Source: Sporosarcina sp. PTS2304 (lineage in GTDB: Bacteria; Bacillota; Bacilli; Bacillales_A; Planococcaceae). From it: DNA of 64,000 nucleotides. Shown one piece after another: positions 44,940 to 54,133 of this stretch (positions within the stretch are counted from its first letter, which is position 1; every line of letters begins with the position of its first letter). The DNA lies in contig NZ_CP031230.1 in NCBI RefSeq assembly GCF_003351785.1, positions 1,426,001-1,490,000 on the forward strand, read 5' to 3'. The notes under the pieces are model-generated. The model saw only the letters and a program-made list of their open reading frames with translations. It was not told where the DNA came from and did not search any database. Made by a program: the position numbers and the translations under genes.

Positions 44940-46556
44940 TTACCCTCCCAAACCGAGACGTCTCGTAATACGTGTCAGGCGATCTCCAAATAATTGTTGT
45001 GCAAGCCCTGATTTTAATGCTAAGAAACCATAAATCGCCATACCAACAGCCGTACCGATCATGACATACAATAACGCCTGCCAACGACCTATCGGAATAT
45101 GGATCATGTTCAAGCCTTTATTTGTTAACCAAACCCCTACAAACATCAATGCATTGAATGCTAAAATTAAAAACAACCGGCGGATCACCATTTCAGATTT
45201 ATAATTCAATACTGTTTTAATGACGAGTAAATTAATTCCCACCGCAACTGAATATCCAATGGCAGTAGCTATAATCGCTCCATTCACCTCGAACATTTTA
45301 ATTAACGGAATATTGATCAGCATTTTTACTAGCAGTCCCAGTAACGAAGTGAAGACAATCCATTTATGTTGATCAATTCCTTGCAAAATCGCAGCCGTCA
45401 CTGTGAACATTGCAAAAAGAATGGCTACCGGTGCATAAGACGCTAATACACTCGCTCCTGCCACATCATACTTATATAAAAACTGATAGACTTCAGTGTT
45501 CAATACGATTAATCCTATCACCATCGGGATGGTTAAGAACAACATAATTTGATATGTTTGGTCGAGTGAACGTGTTATGCCTTTTTGATTATTCGTCGTA
45601 TAGTCCTTCGTAATAATGGAAATCAGCGCCATAGAAAAACCGGTCGCAACCATCACAGGAATCATAACTACTTTATGTGTTAGAAAATTCAATTTCGTCA
45701 AATATAAATCAGAAACACTAGCCAGTCCGATTGATTTCATCGCACCGTTAAATGTAATCATATCGACAAATTGATAGATGGGATTAATTGTACCTACTAG
45801 TACGAACGGTAATATATAAGCGAATACTTCTGTATAAATTTGTTTTAATGGAATAGAACTCGCAGGTGGACTGTTCGTTAAAAGATAGCTAAATTCATCC
45901 TGATACTTTTTCCAATAATAATAAAGGCTCCACAGACCTGCCAATGCTCCAATAAATGCTGCAAATACCGCAAATTGAACCGCAATCCTCGGTGATAATC
46001 CAAGGACATTGACGACTACATACGCCCCGACTAGCACAACGATGATCCTTACGATCTGTTCGATTAATTGGGAAACCGAAGTGGGTTCAAACTTTTGATA
46101 GCCTTGTAAAAACCCTCGACCTATACTAAGTAACGGCACAGCGAGTAAAGCAAAACTGACCCATCGAATAACAGTAGAAATATCTTGTACAGTGAAAATT
46201 TGTTCATCACTTTTGATCACTAGTTCCGCAATCGGGGTTGCAAGCAAAAACAACGCTAGAAATGACAAGAAGCCTGTAACGGACATAACTAACATACCCG
46301 ACTTCATTAATTTCCTGCCCGTTGCGTAATCTCCTAACGCATTATATTTAGAAACGAATTTCGATATAGCTAACGGTGCTCCCGACACGGCGACTGCGAG
46401 GGCTAAGTTATAAGGTATATATGCATATTGATAAAGCCCTACACTTTCATCTCCGACAATCGCATAAAAAGGAATAACATAAAGTAAACCAAGTGCTTTT
46501 GATAAAAACAGACCAATCGTTAAAATGGCTGTTCCTTTGATTAAATTCGATGCCAT
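44940..46556 (-). CDS. MurJ/YtgP-type polysaccharide (lipid II) flippase
   Basis: Length is 538 aa, with about 14 membrane helices; MVF/MATE-like flippase family. It opens with ASNLIKGTAILTIGLFLSKALGLLY, the typical first-helix signature, and keeps QGYQKFEPTS and arginine residues in the central cavity region. YtgP of B. subtilis is the MurJ lipid II flippase, so lipid II export is the expected function, though paralogues exist (SpoVB, YkvU). AAGGAA precedes the start. Confidence 0.88.
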   Translation of the reverse strand: MASNLIKGTAILTIGLFLSKALGLLYVIPFYAIVGDESVGLYQYAYIPYNLALAVAVSGAPLAISKFVSKYNALGDYATGRKLMKSGMLVMSVTGFLSFLALFLLATPIAELVIKSDEQIFTVQDISTVIRWVSFALLAVPLLSIGRGFLQGYQKFEPTSVSQLIEQIVRIIVVLVGAYVVVNVLGLSPRIAVQFAVFAAFIGALAGLWSLYYYWKKYQDEFSYLLTNSPPASSIPLKQIYTEVFAYILPFVLVGTINPIYQFVDMITFNGAMKSIGLASVSDLYLTKLNFLTHKVVMIPVMVATGFSMALISIITKDYTTNNQKGITRSLDQTYQIMLFLTIPMVIGLIVLNTEVYQFLYKYDVAGASVLASYAPVAILFAMFTVTAAILQGIDQHKWIVFTSLLGLLVKMLINIPLIKMFEVNGAIIATAIGYSVAVGINLLVIKTVLNYKSEMVIRRLFLILAFNALMFVGVWLTNKGLNMIHIPIGRWQALLYVMIGTAVGMAIYGFLALKSGLAQQLFGDRLTRITRRLGLGG

Positions 46557-46691
46557 AATTGATTCCTTCCATTTCCTAAGAGATACTTGTATAGTTTACC
46601 CCTCTGTTTGCTTTTGCACAATCTTTAACTGAACCGAAACAGCAGTTGGTGGTATAATGAAAAGCAAAACGAAGGAAAGCGTGGTTCTAGC

Positions 46692-47948
46692 ATGTATGAT
46701 GTAATCGTGATCGGTGGAGGTCCTTCCGGCTTAATGGCTTCTATTGCTGCAGCCGAACAAAAGAAGCGGGTATTATTACTTGAAAAAGGCCGTAAACTTG
46801 GCAATAAATTAGCGATCTCCGGTGGTGGTCGTTGTAACGTCACTAACAGACTTTCACAAGAAGAAATTATAAAACATATACCGGGCAATGGAAAGTTCTT
46901 ATACGGTCCATTCTCCGTTTTCAATAACCAAGACATCATTACGTATTTTGAAGGCTTAGGCGTGCCATTAAAAGAAGAAGATCATGGACGAATGTTCCCT
47001 GTCTCCAATCAATCAAAAGATGTCGTGAATGCGTTACTTCATCAACTAGATGTTCTCGGTGTAGAAATACGTTTAGAAAGCCGTGTCCAGAAGCTATTAA
47101 TGGATGACGAGAAGATCCTCGGAGTCCGAATGGTTGATGGTGAAGAACTTCGGGCGCAGGCAGTTGTCGTAGCGGTAGGTGGTAAAGCTGTTCCGCAGAC
47201 AGGTAGTACAGGAGACGGCTATCCGTGGGCTGAACGCGCAGGTCATACCGTCACGGAACTTTACCCTACAGAAGTACCTTTACTATCTAGAGAACCGTTC
47301 ATCGTCTCAAAAGAATTACAAGGTCTGGCATTACGTGATGTTAAAGTGTCTGTTTTTAATAAAAAAGGGAAAACACTCGTCACGCACCATATGGATATGC
47401 TTTTCACCCACTTCGGTCTCAGCGGTCCCGCCATTTTGAGGTGCAGTCAATATGTCGTGAAGGAACAGATGAAAAACGGCAAGCAACCCGTCTTAATGCA
47501 AATTGATTCTATGCCTGATCAACATGAAGAACAACTTATACAAACACTAGCAAAAACACTAAAAGATGAATCAAAAAAGCAAATAAAAACCTCATTAAAA
47601 GGACTCGTTCCTGAGCGCTGGTTGCTGTTTCTATTAAAACAAGCAGAAATTAACGAAACAGAAGTCGGGAGTGAGATTTCCCGGGAATCAATACGTAAAA
47701 TCGCCCGTTTACTCAAAAACTTTCCTGTTCACGTAACAGGAACACAACCTATCGAAAAAGCATTCGTTACAGGTGGGGGCGTCTCTGTAAAAGAAATCGA
47801 CCCAAAAACGATGGCTTCGCGAAAAAAGAACGGCTTGTTTTTCTGTGGAGAAATACTTGATATCCATGGCTATACAGGTGGTTATAATATAACTTCCGCT
47901 TTAGTTACTGGAAGATTGGCGGGAATGAATGCGGGATTAGTCAAATAA
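46692..47948 (+). CDS. FAD-dependent oxidoreductase, HI0933 family (YtfP)
   Basis: Length is 418 aa. A flavoprotein with dinucleotide-binding [20 protein letters not shown], the [12 protein letters not shown] signature of the HI0933 group, and a C-terminal FAD site [18 protein letters not shown]. Substrate unknown; the family is annotated as NAD(P)/FAD-dependent oxidoreductase. It is divergent from the flippase operon and ends in a terminator shared with leuS. Confidence 0.9.
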   Translation: MYDVIVIGGGPSGLMASIAAAEQKKRVLLLEKGRKLGNKLAISGGGRCNVTNRLSQEEIIKHIPGNGKFLYGPFSVFNNQDIITYFEGLGVPLKEEDHGRMFPVSNQSKDVVNALLHQLDVLGVEIRLESRVQKLLMDDEKILGVRMVDGEELRAQAVVVAVGGKAVPQTGSTGDGYPWAERAGHTVTELYPTEVPLLSREPFIVSKELQGLALRDVKVSVFNKKGKTLVTHHMDMLFTHFGLSGPAILRCSQYVVKEQMKNGKQPVLMQIDSMPDQHEEQLIQTLAKTLKDESKKQIKTSLKGLVPERWLLFLLKQAEINETEVGSEISRESIRKIARLLKNFPVHVTGTQPIEKAFVTGGGVSVKEIDPKTMASRKKNGLFFCGEILDIHGYTGGYNITSALVTGRLAGMNAGLVK

Positions 47949-47959
47949 CTAGATTTTAT

Positions 47960-47998
47960 AAAAAAGCCGACCCGAGAACTCTCTCGTGTCGGCTTTTA
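47960..47998 (+). terminator. Bidirectional terminator, ytfP / leuS
   Basis: AAAAGCCGAC-CGAGA pairing with TCTCG-GTCGGCTTTT between convergent genes. Confidence 0.88.
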
Positions 47999-48004
47999 TT
48001 TCAT

Positions 48005-50419
48005 TTATCCTGCTACAATATTAACTAAACGTCCAGGTATCGCAATGATTTTCTTTAGTTCTTTGCCGTCCATCCACTGTTTCACGTCTTCATTCGCAAG
48101 TGCGACTTGTTCTAATTCTTCTTTAGAACAATCTTTTGAAACTGTAATCTTCGCACGGATTTTACCATTAATCTGAACCGCCACTTCTACTGTATCGTCA
48201 GACAGCTTCGTTTCATCATATGTCGGCCACTGCGCGTATGCTATCGTCTCTGTATGACCAAGCTTCTCCCATAACTCTTCAGCTAAGTGAGGCGTAATAG
48301 GTGAGATGAGTAATAAGAACCCTTCGATATAGGCTTTCGGCAACTTCTCTGCTTTATAACATTCATTGATAAATACCATCAATTGAGAGATAGCTGTGTT
48401 ATTGCGCATCGCTTCGAAATCTTCCGTGACTTTCTTAACTGTTTGGTTATATACCTTCTCTAAAGAACCGCCAGTCTCGTCAGTCAATTTATTTGTTAGC
48501 GTATCATCTTCATTTACTAATAGACGCCATACTCTGTCAAGGAAGCGTCGAGAACCATCTAAACCGTTCGTTGACCACTCTTTTGACGCGTCTAATGGAC
48601 CCATAAACATTTCATAAATACGTAATGTATCTGCCCCGTGCGAGTGAACGATATCGTCTGGGTTGATAACGTTTCCTAGGGATTTTGACATTTTGACATG
48701 TCCCTCCCCTAGAATCATTCCTTGGTTGAACAACTTTTGGAAAGGCTCTTTCGTTTGAACCACGCCAATATCATATAATACTTTATGCCAGAATCTCGCA
48801 TACAATAAATGCAATACTGCGTGTTCTGCTCCACCTACGTATATATCAACAGGCAACCAGCGCTTCGCCAGTTCCGGATCGATTAGCTGCTCATCATTAT
48901 TCGGATCGATATAGCGAATATAATACCAGCAGCTTCCTGCCCACTGCGGCATCGTATTCGTTTCACGACGGCCTTTCATCCCTGTTTCAGGGTCTACCAC
49001 ATTAATCCATTCTGTAATATTGGCTAGTGGAGACTCACCTGTTCCGCTCGGCTTAATATTATCCGTTACTGGTAACATTAATGGCAATTCAGATTCATCT
49101 ACAGTTGTCATCGTACCGTCTTCCCAATGAATAACTGGAATCGGCTCACCCCAATAACGCTGGCGTGAGAATAACCAGTCGCGTAAACGATACGTAATTT
49201 TACGTTCGCCAGTGCCTTGCTCCTCAAACCATTCGATCGCTTTTGTAATAGCCTCTTCTTTTCCTAAGCCATTTAAGAAATCGGAGTTCACGTGCTCGCC
49301 TTCCCCAGCATATGCTTCTTCTTCAATCGTGCCTCCTGCAACAACTTCCACAATTGGCAAATCAAACGTTTTGGCAAATTCATAGTCGCGCTCGTCGTGT
49401 GCAGGTACAGCCATGATTGCTCCTGTGCCATATGTCGCCAATACATAATCCGCAATCCAAATCGGCATTTTTTCACCGCTTGCCGGGTTAATCGCATAAG
49501 CACCGGTAAATACTCCTGTTTTGTCTTTCGCTAAATCTGTACGTTCCAGATCGCTCTTCGACTTCACTGCGTCTATATATGCTTGCACAGCTTCGCGCTG
49601 GTCATCAGTCGTAATTTTATCGACAAGTTTATGTTCGGGTGCCAAAACTGCATATGTTGCACCAAAGATTGTATCAGGACGTGTAGTGAAAGCTTCAAAT
49701 GAATAGTCAGTATTTGCAATTTCAAACTTCAACTGCGCACCTTCTGAACGTCCGATCCAGTTGCGTTGCATGTCTTTTAAGCTTTCTGGCCAATCCAAAT
49801 CATCTAAATCCTCCAGTAGACGATCTGCATATTCCGTAATACGTAACACCCACTGGCGCATCGGGCGACGTTCTACCGGATGATTTCCACGCTCAGACAA
49901 ACCATCAATTACTTCTTCATTGGCAAGAACCGTTCCTAAAGCCGGACACCAGTTCACTGCTACTTCATCGATATACGCAAGTCCTTTATTATATAGCTGA
50001 ATAAAAATCCATTGCGTCCATTTATAATAACTTGGATCTGTCGTATTAATTTCACGATCCCAGTCATAGGAAAAACCTAGATCTTGCATTTGACGTTTGA
50101 ATGTAGCAATATTTTTCGCAGTAAATTCGGCAGGATCATTTCCTGTATCAATTGCATATTGCTCAGCTGGCAGTCCAAATGCATCCCAGCCCATTGGATG
50201 AAGTACGTTATACCCTTGTTTTCTTTTAAACGCACTCAATATGTCCGTTGCGATATACCCTAGCGGATGTCCAACGTGTAACCCTGCGCCAGAAGGATAA
50301 GGAAACATATCTAAAGCGTAAAATTTTGGTTTCGATGGATCATCAATCATTTTATACGTCTTATTTTGTGCCCAATACTTCTGCCATTTCTCTTCAATTT
50401 TCGTGTGTTGATAACTCAT
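48005..50419 (-). CDS. leuS: Leucyl-tRNA synthetase
   Basis: Length is 804 aa. Class I synthetase with HIGH-type motif [13 protein letters not shown] near residue 45, CP1 editing domain (threonine-rich [12 protein letters not shown] around 227), KMSKS in [12 protein letters not shown] and a C-terminal anticodon domain. The ATG at 50419 has GGAGGAA. The longer frame runs back through the T-box terminator and is rejected. Controlled by a leucine T-box. Confidence 0.97.
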   Translation of the reverse strand: MSYQHTKIEEKWQKYWAQNKTYKMIDDPSKPKFYALDMFPYPSGAGLHVGHPLGYIATDILSAFKRKQGYNVLHPMGWDAFGLPAEQYAIDTGNDPAEFTAKNIATFKRQMQDLGFSYDWDREINTTDPSYYKWTQWIFIQLYNKGLAYIDEVAVNWCPALGTVLANEEVIDGLSERGNHPVERRPMRQWVLRITEYADRLLEDLDDLDWPESLKDMQRNWIGRSEGAQLKFEIANTDYSFEAFTTRPDTIFGATYAVLAPEHKLVDKITTDDQREAVQAYIDAVKSKSDLERTDLAKDKTGVFTGAYAINPASGEKMPIWIADYVLATYGTGAIMAVPAHDERDYEFAKTFDLPIVEVVAGGTIEEEAYAGEGEHVNSDFLNGLGKEEAITKAIEWFEEQGTGERKITYRLRDWLFSRQRYWGEPIPVIHWEDGTMTTVDESELPLMLPVTDNIKPSGTGESPLANITEWINVVDPETGMKGRRETNTMPQWAGSCWYYIRYIDPNNDEQLIDPELAKRWLPVDIYVGGAEHAVLHLLYARFWHKVLYDIGVVQTKEPFQKLFNQGMILGEGHVKMSKSLGNVINPDDIVHSHGADTLRIYEMFMGPLDASKEWSTNGLDGSRRFLDRVWRLLVNEDDTLTNKLTDETGGSLEKVYNQTVKKVTEDFEAMRNNTAISQLMVFINECYKAEKLPKAYIEGFLLLISPITPHLAEELWEKLGHTETIAYAQWPTYDETKLSDDTVEVAVQINGKIRAKITVSKDCSKEELEQVALANEDVKQWMDGKELKKIIAIPGRLVNIVAG

Positions 50420-50442
50420 CTGAAAATTCCTCCAATTCAAAT

Positions 50443-50735
50443 AAAAAGACTCTCGTCCCTGTGCAAGGGACGAGAGCCAATATAGTTTCCCGCGATACCA
50501 CCCAAATTGACGGAGTATGCCGTCCAACTTGATTCCTTAACGCGGATCACGGTATTCGTCACAAAAGATAACCAATACAGGCTCCTAGGCGAGTTCGTTC
50601 TAAACTACTACAGACTTGCACTGACCGTCTGCTCTCTACAAGTAGCAAAAGAAGTACTATTCCTATTCAAAGCCTTCAATATTTTCTTCAGTTTACCCGA
50701 AACTTGTTATGAATACAAGTCCCCTTATAAAGCAT
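50443..50735 (-). promoter_or_regulatory. Leu T-box riboswitch of leuS
   Basis: The minus strand contains GGGTGGTATCGCGGG (50489-50503), a terminator stem of GGCTCTCGTCCC/GGGACGAGAGTC with TTTTT (50443-50478), and a CUC specifier candidate (complement of 50591-50593) in the GAACTCGCC segment. The upstream boundary is approximate. Confidence 0.9.
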
Positions 50736-50750
50736 TTTGTCGAATGTGTT

Positions 50751-50782
50751 GACGAGACTTCATTAGTAGATGAAGTCTCGTC
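50751..50782 (+). promoter_or_regulatory. 13-bp perfect inverted repeat at ytqA promoter
   Basis: GACGAGACTTCAT and its exact complement flank TAGTAG, just upstream of an extended -10 (TGGTATAAT, 50791-50799) for ytqA. It could be an operator or a terminator without T run. It lies between divergent leuS and ytqA. Confidence 0.45.
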
Positions 50783-50824
50783 ATAATCCATGGTATAATG
50801 TCTGATGTAAAGGAGCTGTACATA

Positions 50825-51784
50825 ATGGAACAACCAATTTTTCCGTTCCCGAGTGAAGGGAAACGATACCATACATGGTCACGTCATTTAAAAGATACAT
50901 TTGGATGTAAAATAGCGAAAGTCGCATTGGATGCAGGCTTTGACTGTCCAAATCGTGATGGTACAGTTGCTCACGGCGGCTGTACATTTTGCAGCGTTGC
51001 TGGTTCTGGTGACTTTGCTGGTGATAGAGTAGATGCTATCGAAGTCCAATTTGCTGAAATCAAAGAACGATCACAACAAAAATGGAAAGATGCTAAATAC
51101 ATGGCTTATTTCCAAGCGTACACGAATACGCATGCACCTTTGCCTGTACTGAAAGAAAAGTTTGAGGCAGCACTCGCACAAGATGGTGTCGTCGCACTAT
51201 CTATCGCCACACGCCCTGACTGTCTACCGGAGGATGTAGTGGAATATTTAGCAGAGCTTAATGAACGCACATATTTATGGGTGGAACTCGGCTTACAAAC
51301 CGTTCATGAATCCACTGCAAAATTAGTTAACCGTGCACATGACTTCGAATGTTATAAAGAAGGCGTAGACAAGTTACGCAAACATGGTATCCGTATTTGC
51401 AGTCACATTATTAACGGCTTGCCTGATGAGACTGAAGAGATGATGATGGAAACTGCTCAAGCCGTCGCAAAATTAGACGTACAAGGAATTAAAATTCATT
51501 TACTTCACCTATTAAAGGGTACTCCTATGGTGAAACAATATGAAAAAGGAAAGCTAGAATTTCTCACAAAAGAAGCCTATATCAATTTAGTAGTCGACCA
51601 GTTGGAAATCATGCCTCCCGAAATGATTGTTCATCGCATTACCGGTGACGGTCCTATCGAGTCATTAATTGGACCGATGTGGAGTGTGACAAAGTGGGAA
51701 GTGTTGAATGGGATTGATATAGAGCTCAAAAGACGCAATAGTTGGCAAGGAAAAAAACATCTACAAGAGGTGACGGTGAATTGA
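50825..51784 (+). CDS. ytqA: Radical SAM protein YtqA (TIGR01212 family)
   Basis: Length is 319 aa. Radical SAM enzyme with an unusual longer cluster motif: the cysteines in FDCPNRDGTVAHGGCTFC bind the 4Fe-4S cluster. Conserved family blocks are YFQAYTNT and IATRPDCLP and WVELGLQT. Related to Elp3-like proteins by fold; the YhcC/YtqA group has no firmly assigned reaction. The ATG at 50825 has AAAGGAG. Its stop overlaps the ytqB start. Confidence 0.9.
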   Translation: MEQPIFPFPSEGKRYHTWSRHLKDTFGCKIAKVALDAGFDCPNRDGTVAHGGCTFCSVAGSGDFAGDRVDAIEVQFAEIKERSQQKWKDAKYMAYFQAYTNTHAPLPVLKEKFEAALAQDGVVALSIATRPDCLPEDVVEYLAELNERTYLWVELGLQTVHESTAKLVNRAHDFECYKEGVDKLRKHGIRICSHIINGLPDETEEMMMETAQAVAKLDVQGIKIHLLHLLKGTPMVKQYEKGKLEFLTKEAYINLVVDQLEIMPPEMIVHRITGDGPIESLIGPMWSVTKWEVLNGIDIELKRRNSWQGKKHLQEVTVN

Positions 51785-52383
51785 CGAACATTATCTTGCA
51801 TCGTGTTCTACCTATTGCAAAGCGGCTGATTTCTGAAAGGGTTCAACCCGGGGAGACAGTTGTAGATGCGACTGCTGGCAATGGCAATGACACACTATTT
51901 TTAGCCGAATTAGTCGGCGATACAGGGCATGTCATCGCATTTGATATTCAACCGCAAGCACTTAAGACTACACATTCTCATCTAGGAAATCTAGCAGACC
52001 GTGCTTCATTGATTTTAGACAGCCATGCGAATGTACGTAATTACGTACATGGAGAAATCGGTGGGGCAATGTTTAACTTAGGATACTTGCCTTACAGTGA
52101 TGATCAAAGCATCATTACAACACCAGATTCAACTATTGCTGCACTAGATGCCCTATTAGGTCTTCTAAAAAAATCCGGCATCATTACTATTACCGTTTAT
52201 GATGGACATGAAGGAGGAAGCGAAGAACGCGATGCATTACTCGCATATGTACATTCACTCCATCAGGGGGATGTTCATGCGATTCGTTATGAGTTATTAA
52301 ACCAACGTAGAAACCCTCCTTTTTTAATTGGACTGGAGAAAATGAAAGACTTCACTGAAGTACGTAAAGTCGAATGTGAATAA
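51781..52383 (+). CDS. ytqB: Class I SAM-dependent methyltransferase YtqB
   Basis: Length is 200 aa. Rossmann-fold methyltransferase of the rRNA methylase YtqB family, with SAM loop VVDATAGNGNDTLFLAEL and NLGYLPYSDD in the catalytic region. Start is TTG, overlapping the ytqA stop (TTGA), preceded by AAGAGGTGA; the upstream in-frame ATG at 51742 lies inside ytqA and is rejected. The pairing with ytqA is conserved in bacilli. Confidence 0.9.
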   Translation: MTNIILHRVLPIAKRLISERVQPGETVVDATAGNGNDTLFLAELVGDTGHVIAFDIQPQALKTTHSHLGNLADRASLILDSHANVRNYVHGEIGGAMFNLGYLPYSDDQSIITTPDSTIAALDALLGLLKKSGIITITVYDGHEGGSEERDALLAYVHSLHQGDVHAIRYELLNQRRNPPFLIGLEKMKDFTEVRKVECE

Positions 52384-52391
52384 AAAAACCT

Positions 52392-52427
52392 GCTAAAACA
52401 AGTCTATCTTGTTTTAGCGAGTCTTTT
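52392..52427 (+). terminator. ytqAB terminator
   Basis: Stem GCTAAAACAAG / CTTGTTTTAGC with a 5-nt loop, then GAGTCTTTTT. The following SDR gene is convergent. Confidence 0.85.
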
Positions 52428-53152
52428 TACTTTATATGACGGATATCCGCAATTGTATCAGCAGTAACGAAATTCGTTTCCTGCACGAACCGAAGAATAT
52501 TGCTAGCAATATATTCAGGTGTACTCAATAGTCCCTCTTTCTTATACGATATAAATTTTTGTAAATGAGGAAACTGTTTGTTTGATGCGGAGCGGATCGT
52601 TTCTTGCATACCTGTATCAATAATACCGGGCGCGATGGAAACAATGCCCGTTGGATAACGCAATTTCCTTTGTTCTTCAGCTACCACTCTAGAAAAGTGA
52701 TCAAGACCTGCTTTTGTCGTACAGTAAATACTCCATCCTTCATATGGGGTACGACCTGCACCAGATGAAATATTCAACACTTTCTTTGTGCCTTCATACG
52801 ATTCAAGCGTTTCTATAAATGTATTCACGAGTTGAATAGGAGCAGTTAAATTTACATGTATAGCTCGCTCTACTTCTAACGAATCCAGCGCTCCTACTAA
52901 TCCGATCGGATCAATTACGCCTGCGTTATTAATCAATGTAAAAGATTCGGCTTCCTCTTTATGCCGATTCAAAACCGTACGCAATACATTTGTAGCTTCA
53001 ATAAAATTAGTTACATCCACTTTTTCTATACGATCCCATTCATTTGGATTCGTTCTAGCTAAGCCATACACTAGCGATCCTGCATCTTGGAATTGTTTGT
53101 ATAACTCTTGCCCGATCCCCTTCGACGCCCCTGTAATAATAACTACATCCAT
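52427..53152 (-). CDS. Short-chain dehydrogenase/reductase (YueD/benzil reductase-like)
   Basis: Length is 241 aa. Classical SDR with NADP-type TGASKGIGQ, NNAG, and the catalytic Ser-Tyr-Lys (SSGAG, YCTTK). The C-terminal block IVSIAPGIIDTGMQ and overall pattern recall the benzil reductase YueD of Bacillus; sepiapterin-reductase-like activity is an alternative. Monocistronic. Confidence 0.85.
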   Translation of the reverse strand: MDVVIITGASKGIGQELYKQFQDAGSLVYGLARTNPNEWDRIEKVDVTNFIEATNVLRTVLNRHKEEAESFTLINNAGVIDPIGLVGALDSLEVERAIHVNLTAPIQLVNTFIETLESYEGTKKVLNISSGAGRTPYEGWSIYCTTKAGLDHFSRVVAEEQRKLRYPTGIVSIAPGIIDTGMQETIRSASNKQFPHLQKFISYKKEGLLSTPEYIASNILRFVQETNFVTADTIADIRHIK

Positions 53153-53190
53153 TGCAAACTACTCCTCTCCACAATTTCTATTAGTTGCTT

Positions 53191-53289
53191 TTATACTGTT
53201 TTATCTGGAAGTTCAAAAAATAAGATCCAACAGTACACTGCGATAGCTGCAATAATAATAAATAATAAAATGATTTGACGTCTATTCAC
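53191..53289 (-). CDS. Putative 32-residue single-helix membrane protein
   Basis: GTG start (or read as Val) at 53289, stop at 53191. Basic start NRRQ, then one continuous hydrophobic stretch (residues about 5-26, ending YCWILFF), then ELPDKTV. AGGGG lies about 10 nt before the start. The pattern is that of a small membrane protein, but a 99-nt frame can arise by chance; no family is recognised. Confidence 0.45.
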   Translation of the reverse strand: MNRRQIILLFIIIAAIAVYCWILFFELPDKTV

Positions 53290-53345
53290 TTAGTCACGTC
53301 CCCTACGATATAGTTCATCTTCTACTACTCACTATAGCATAATAG

Positions 53346-53390
53346 AAAAACAGCCTGACATTCAAGCATTCTTGAATGTCAGGCTGTTTC
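53346..53390 (-). terminator. Terminator of the DnaQ-like exonuclease gene
   Basis: 19-bp perfect stem (AAACAGCCTGACATTCAAG) with a 4-nt loop, then TTTTTC on the minus strand. Confidence 0.93.
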
Positions 53391-53397
53391 GTTCAGC

Positions 53398-54063
53398 TTA
53401 TGTTTGAGAAACAAACTTATGGGCACCGCCATTTTTAATACGCAATAAATCAGCTAATGTTTTCACACCTTGACGATCCAGTTTTTTCAGTAACTCGGTA
53501 AATACATGTGCAGTTGTCAACGCATCTCCTAACGCGCGATGACGTTCAAATACTTCTGTGCCAAATATTTTTGCATAGTCTTCCAGATCTTGTTGTTCAC
53601 CTGTGGGATCCAAATAGCGAATTAAATGCATCGTATCAAATGACGTCGGCATTTCAAACGTACATTTTTGCCGCCCTAATTCCTTCTTAATGACCATTTC
53701 GTCAAAACTGACATGATGTCCAACCCAGCCCCCGCTTTTATTTTTTTCGATAAATGCAAAGTACTCTTCAATTGCAGGCAATGGCATAGGTGCTGTATCG
53801 ACTTGTGATTGTTGTATATTAGTCAGCTTGCTAATAACGGGTGGAATTTCTCTGGAAGGATTGACAAAGGTTTGAAACATACGGTCTGTTACGTGAAATC
53901 CTTCTACTTGTACGGCGCCAATTTCAATCATCCGATCATTCGCCCCGATAGCGAAGCCAGTAGTTTCAGTATCGAATACGGTAAAGCTCATATCTTGCAA
54001 TGGCGTATCCAGCTGTAATGATTGCTGTAGCTCATAGGTTAATTTTTTCTTTTTCCAGAACAT
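53398..54063 (-). CDS. DnaQ-like 3'-5' exonuclease
   Basis: Length is 221 aa. DEDDh exonuclease domain (about 28-200): Exo I TVFDTETTGF, Exo II HHVSFDEMV, Exo III HRALGDALTTAHVF. It resembles the Pol III epsilon-like proteins seen next to acetate transporters in many bacteria. The ATG at 54063 has AGGAGG. It lies 70 nt downstream of the cNMP/CBS/DUF294 gene. The substrate (DNA, RNA or a small nucleotide) is not established. Confidence 0.85.
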   Translation of the reverse strand: MFWKKKKLTYELQQSLQLDTPLQDMSFTVFDTETTGFAIGANDRMIEIGAVQVEGFHVTDRMFQTFVNPSREIPPVISKLTNIQQSQVDTAPMPLPAIEEYFAFIEKNKSGGWVGHHVSFDEMVIKKELGRQKCTFEMPTSFDTMHLIRYLDPTGEQQDLEDYAKIFGTEVFERHRALGDALTTAHVFTELLKKLDRQGVKTLADLLRIKNGGAHKFVSQT

Positions 54064-54133
54064 GATATTGCCTCCTCTCTCTATATAGTACAATACACAC
54101 GATTTTTGTACAGGGACTTTTGTCTATATTATC

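Noticed and set aside
50420..50527. 36-residue N-terminal extension of LeuS
   Set aside because: The frame reads through the T-box terminator and antiterminator; the ATG at 50419 with GGAGGAA is the real start.
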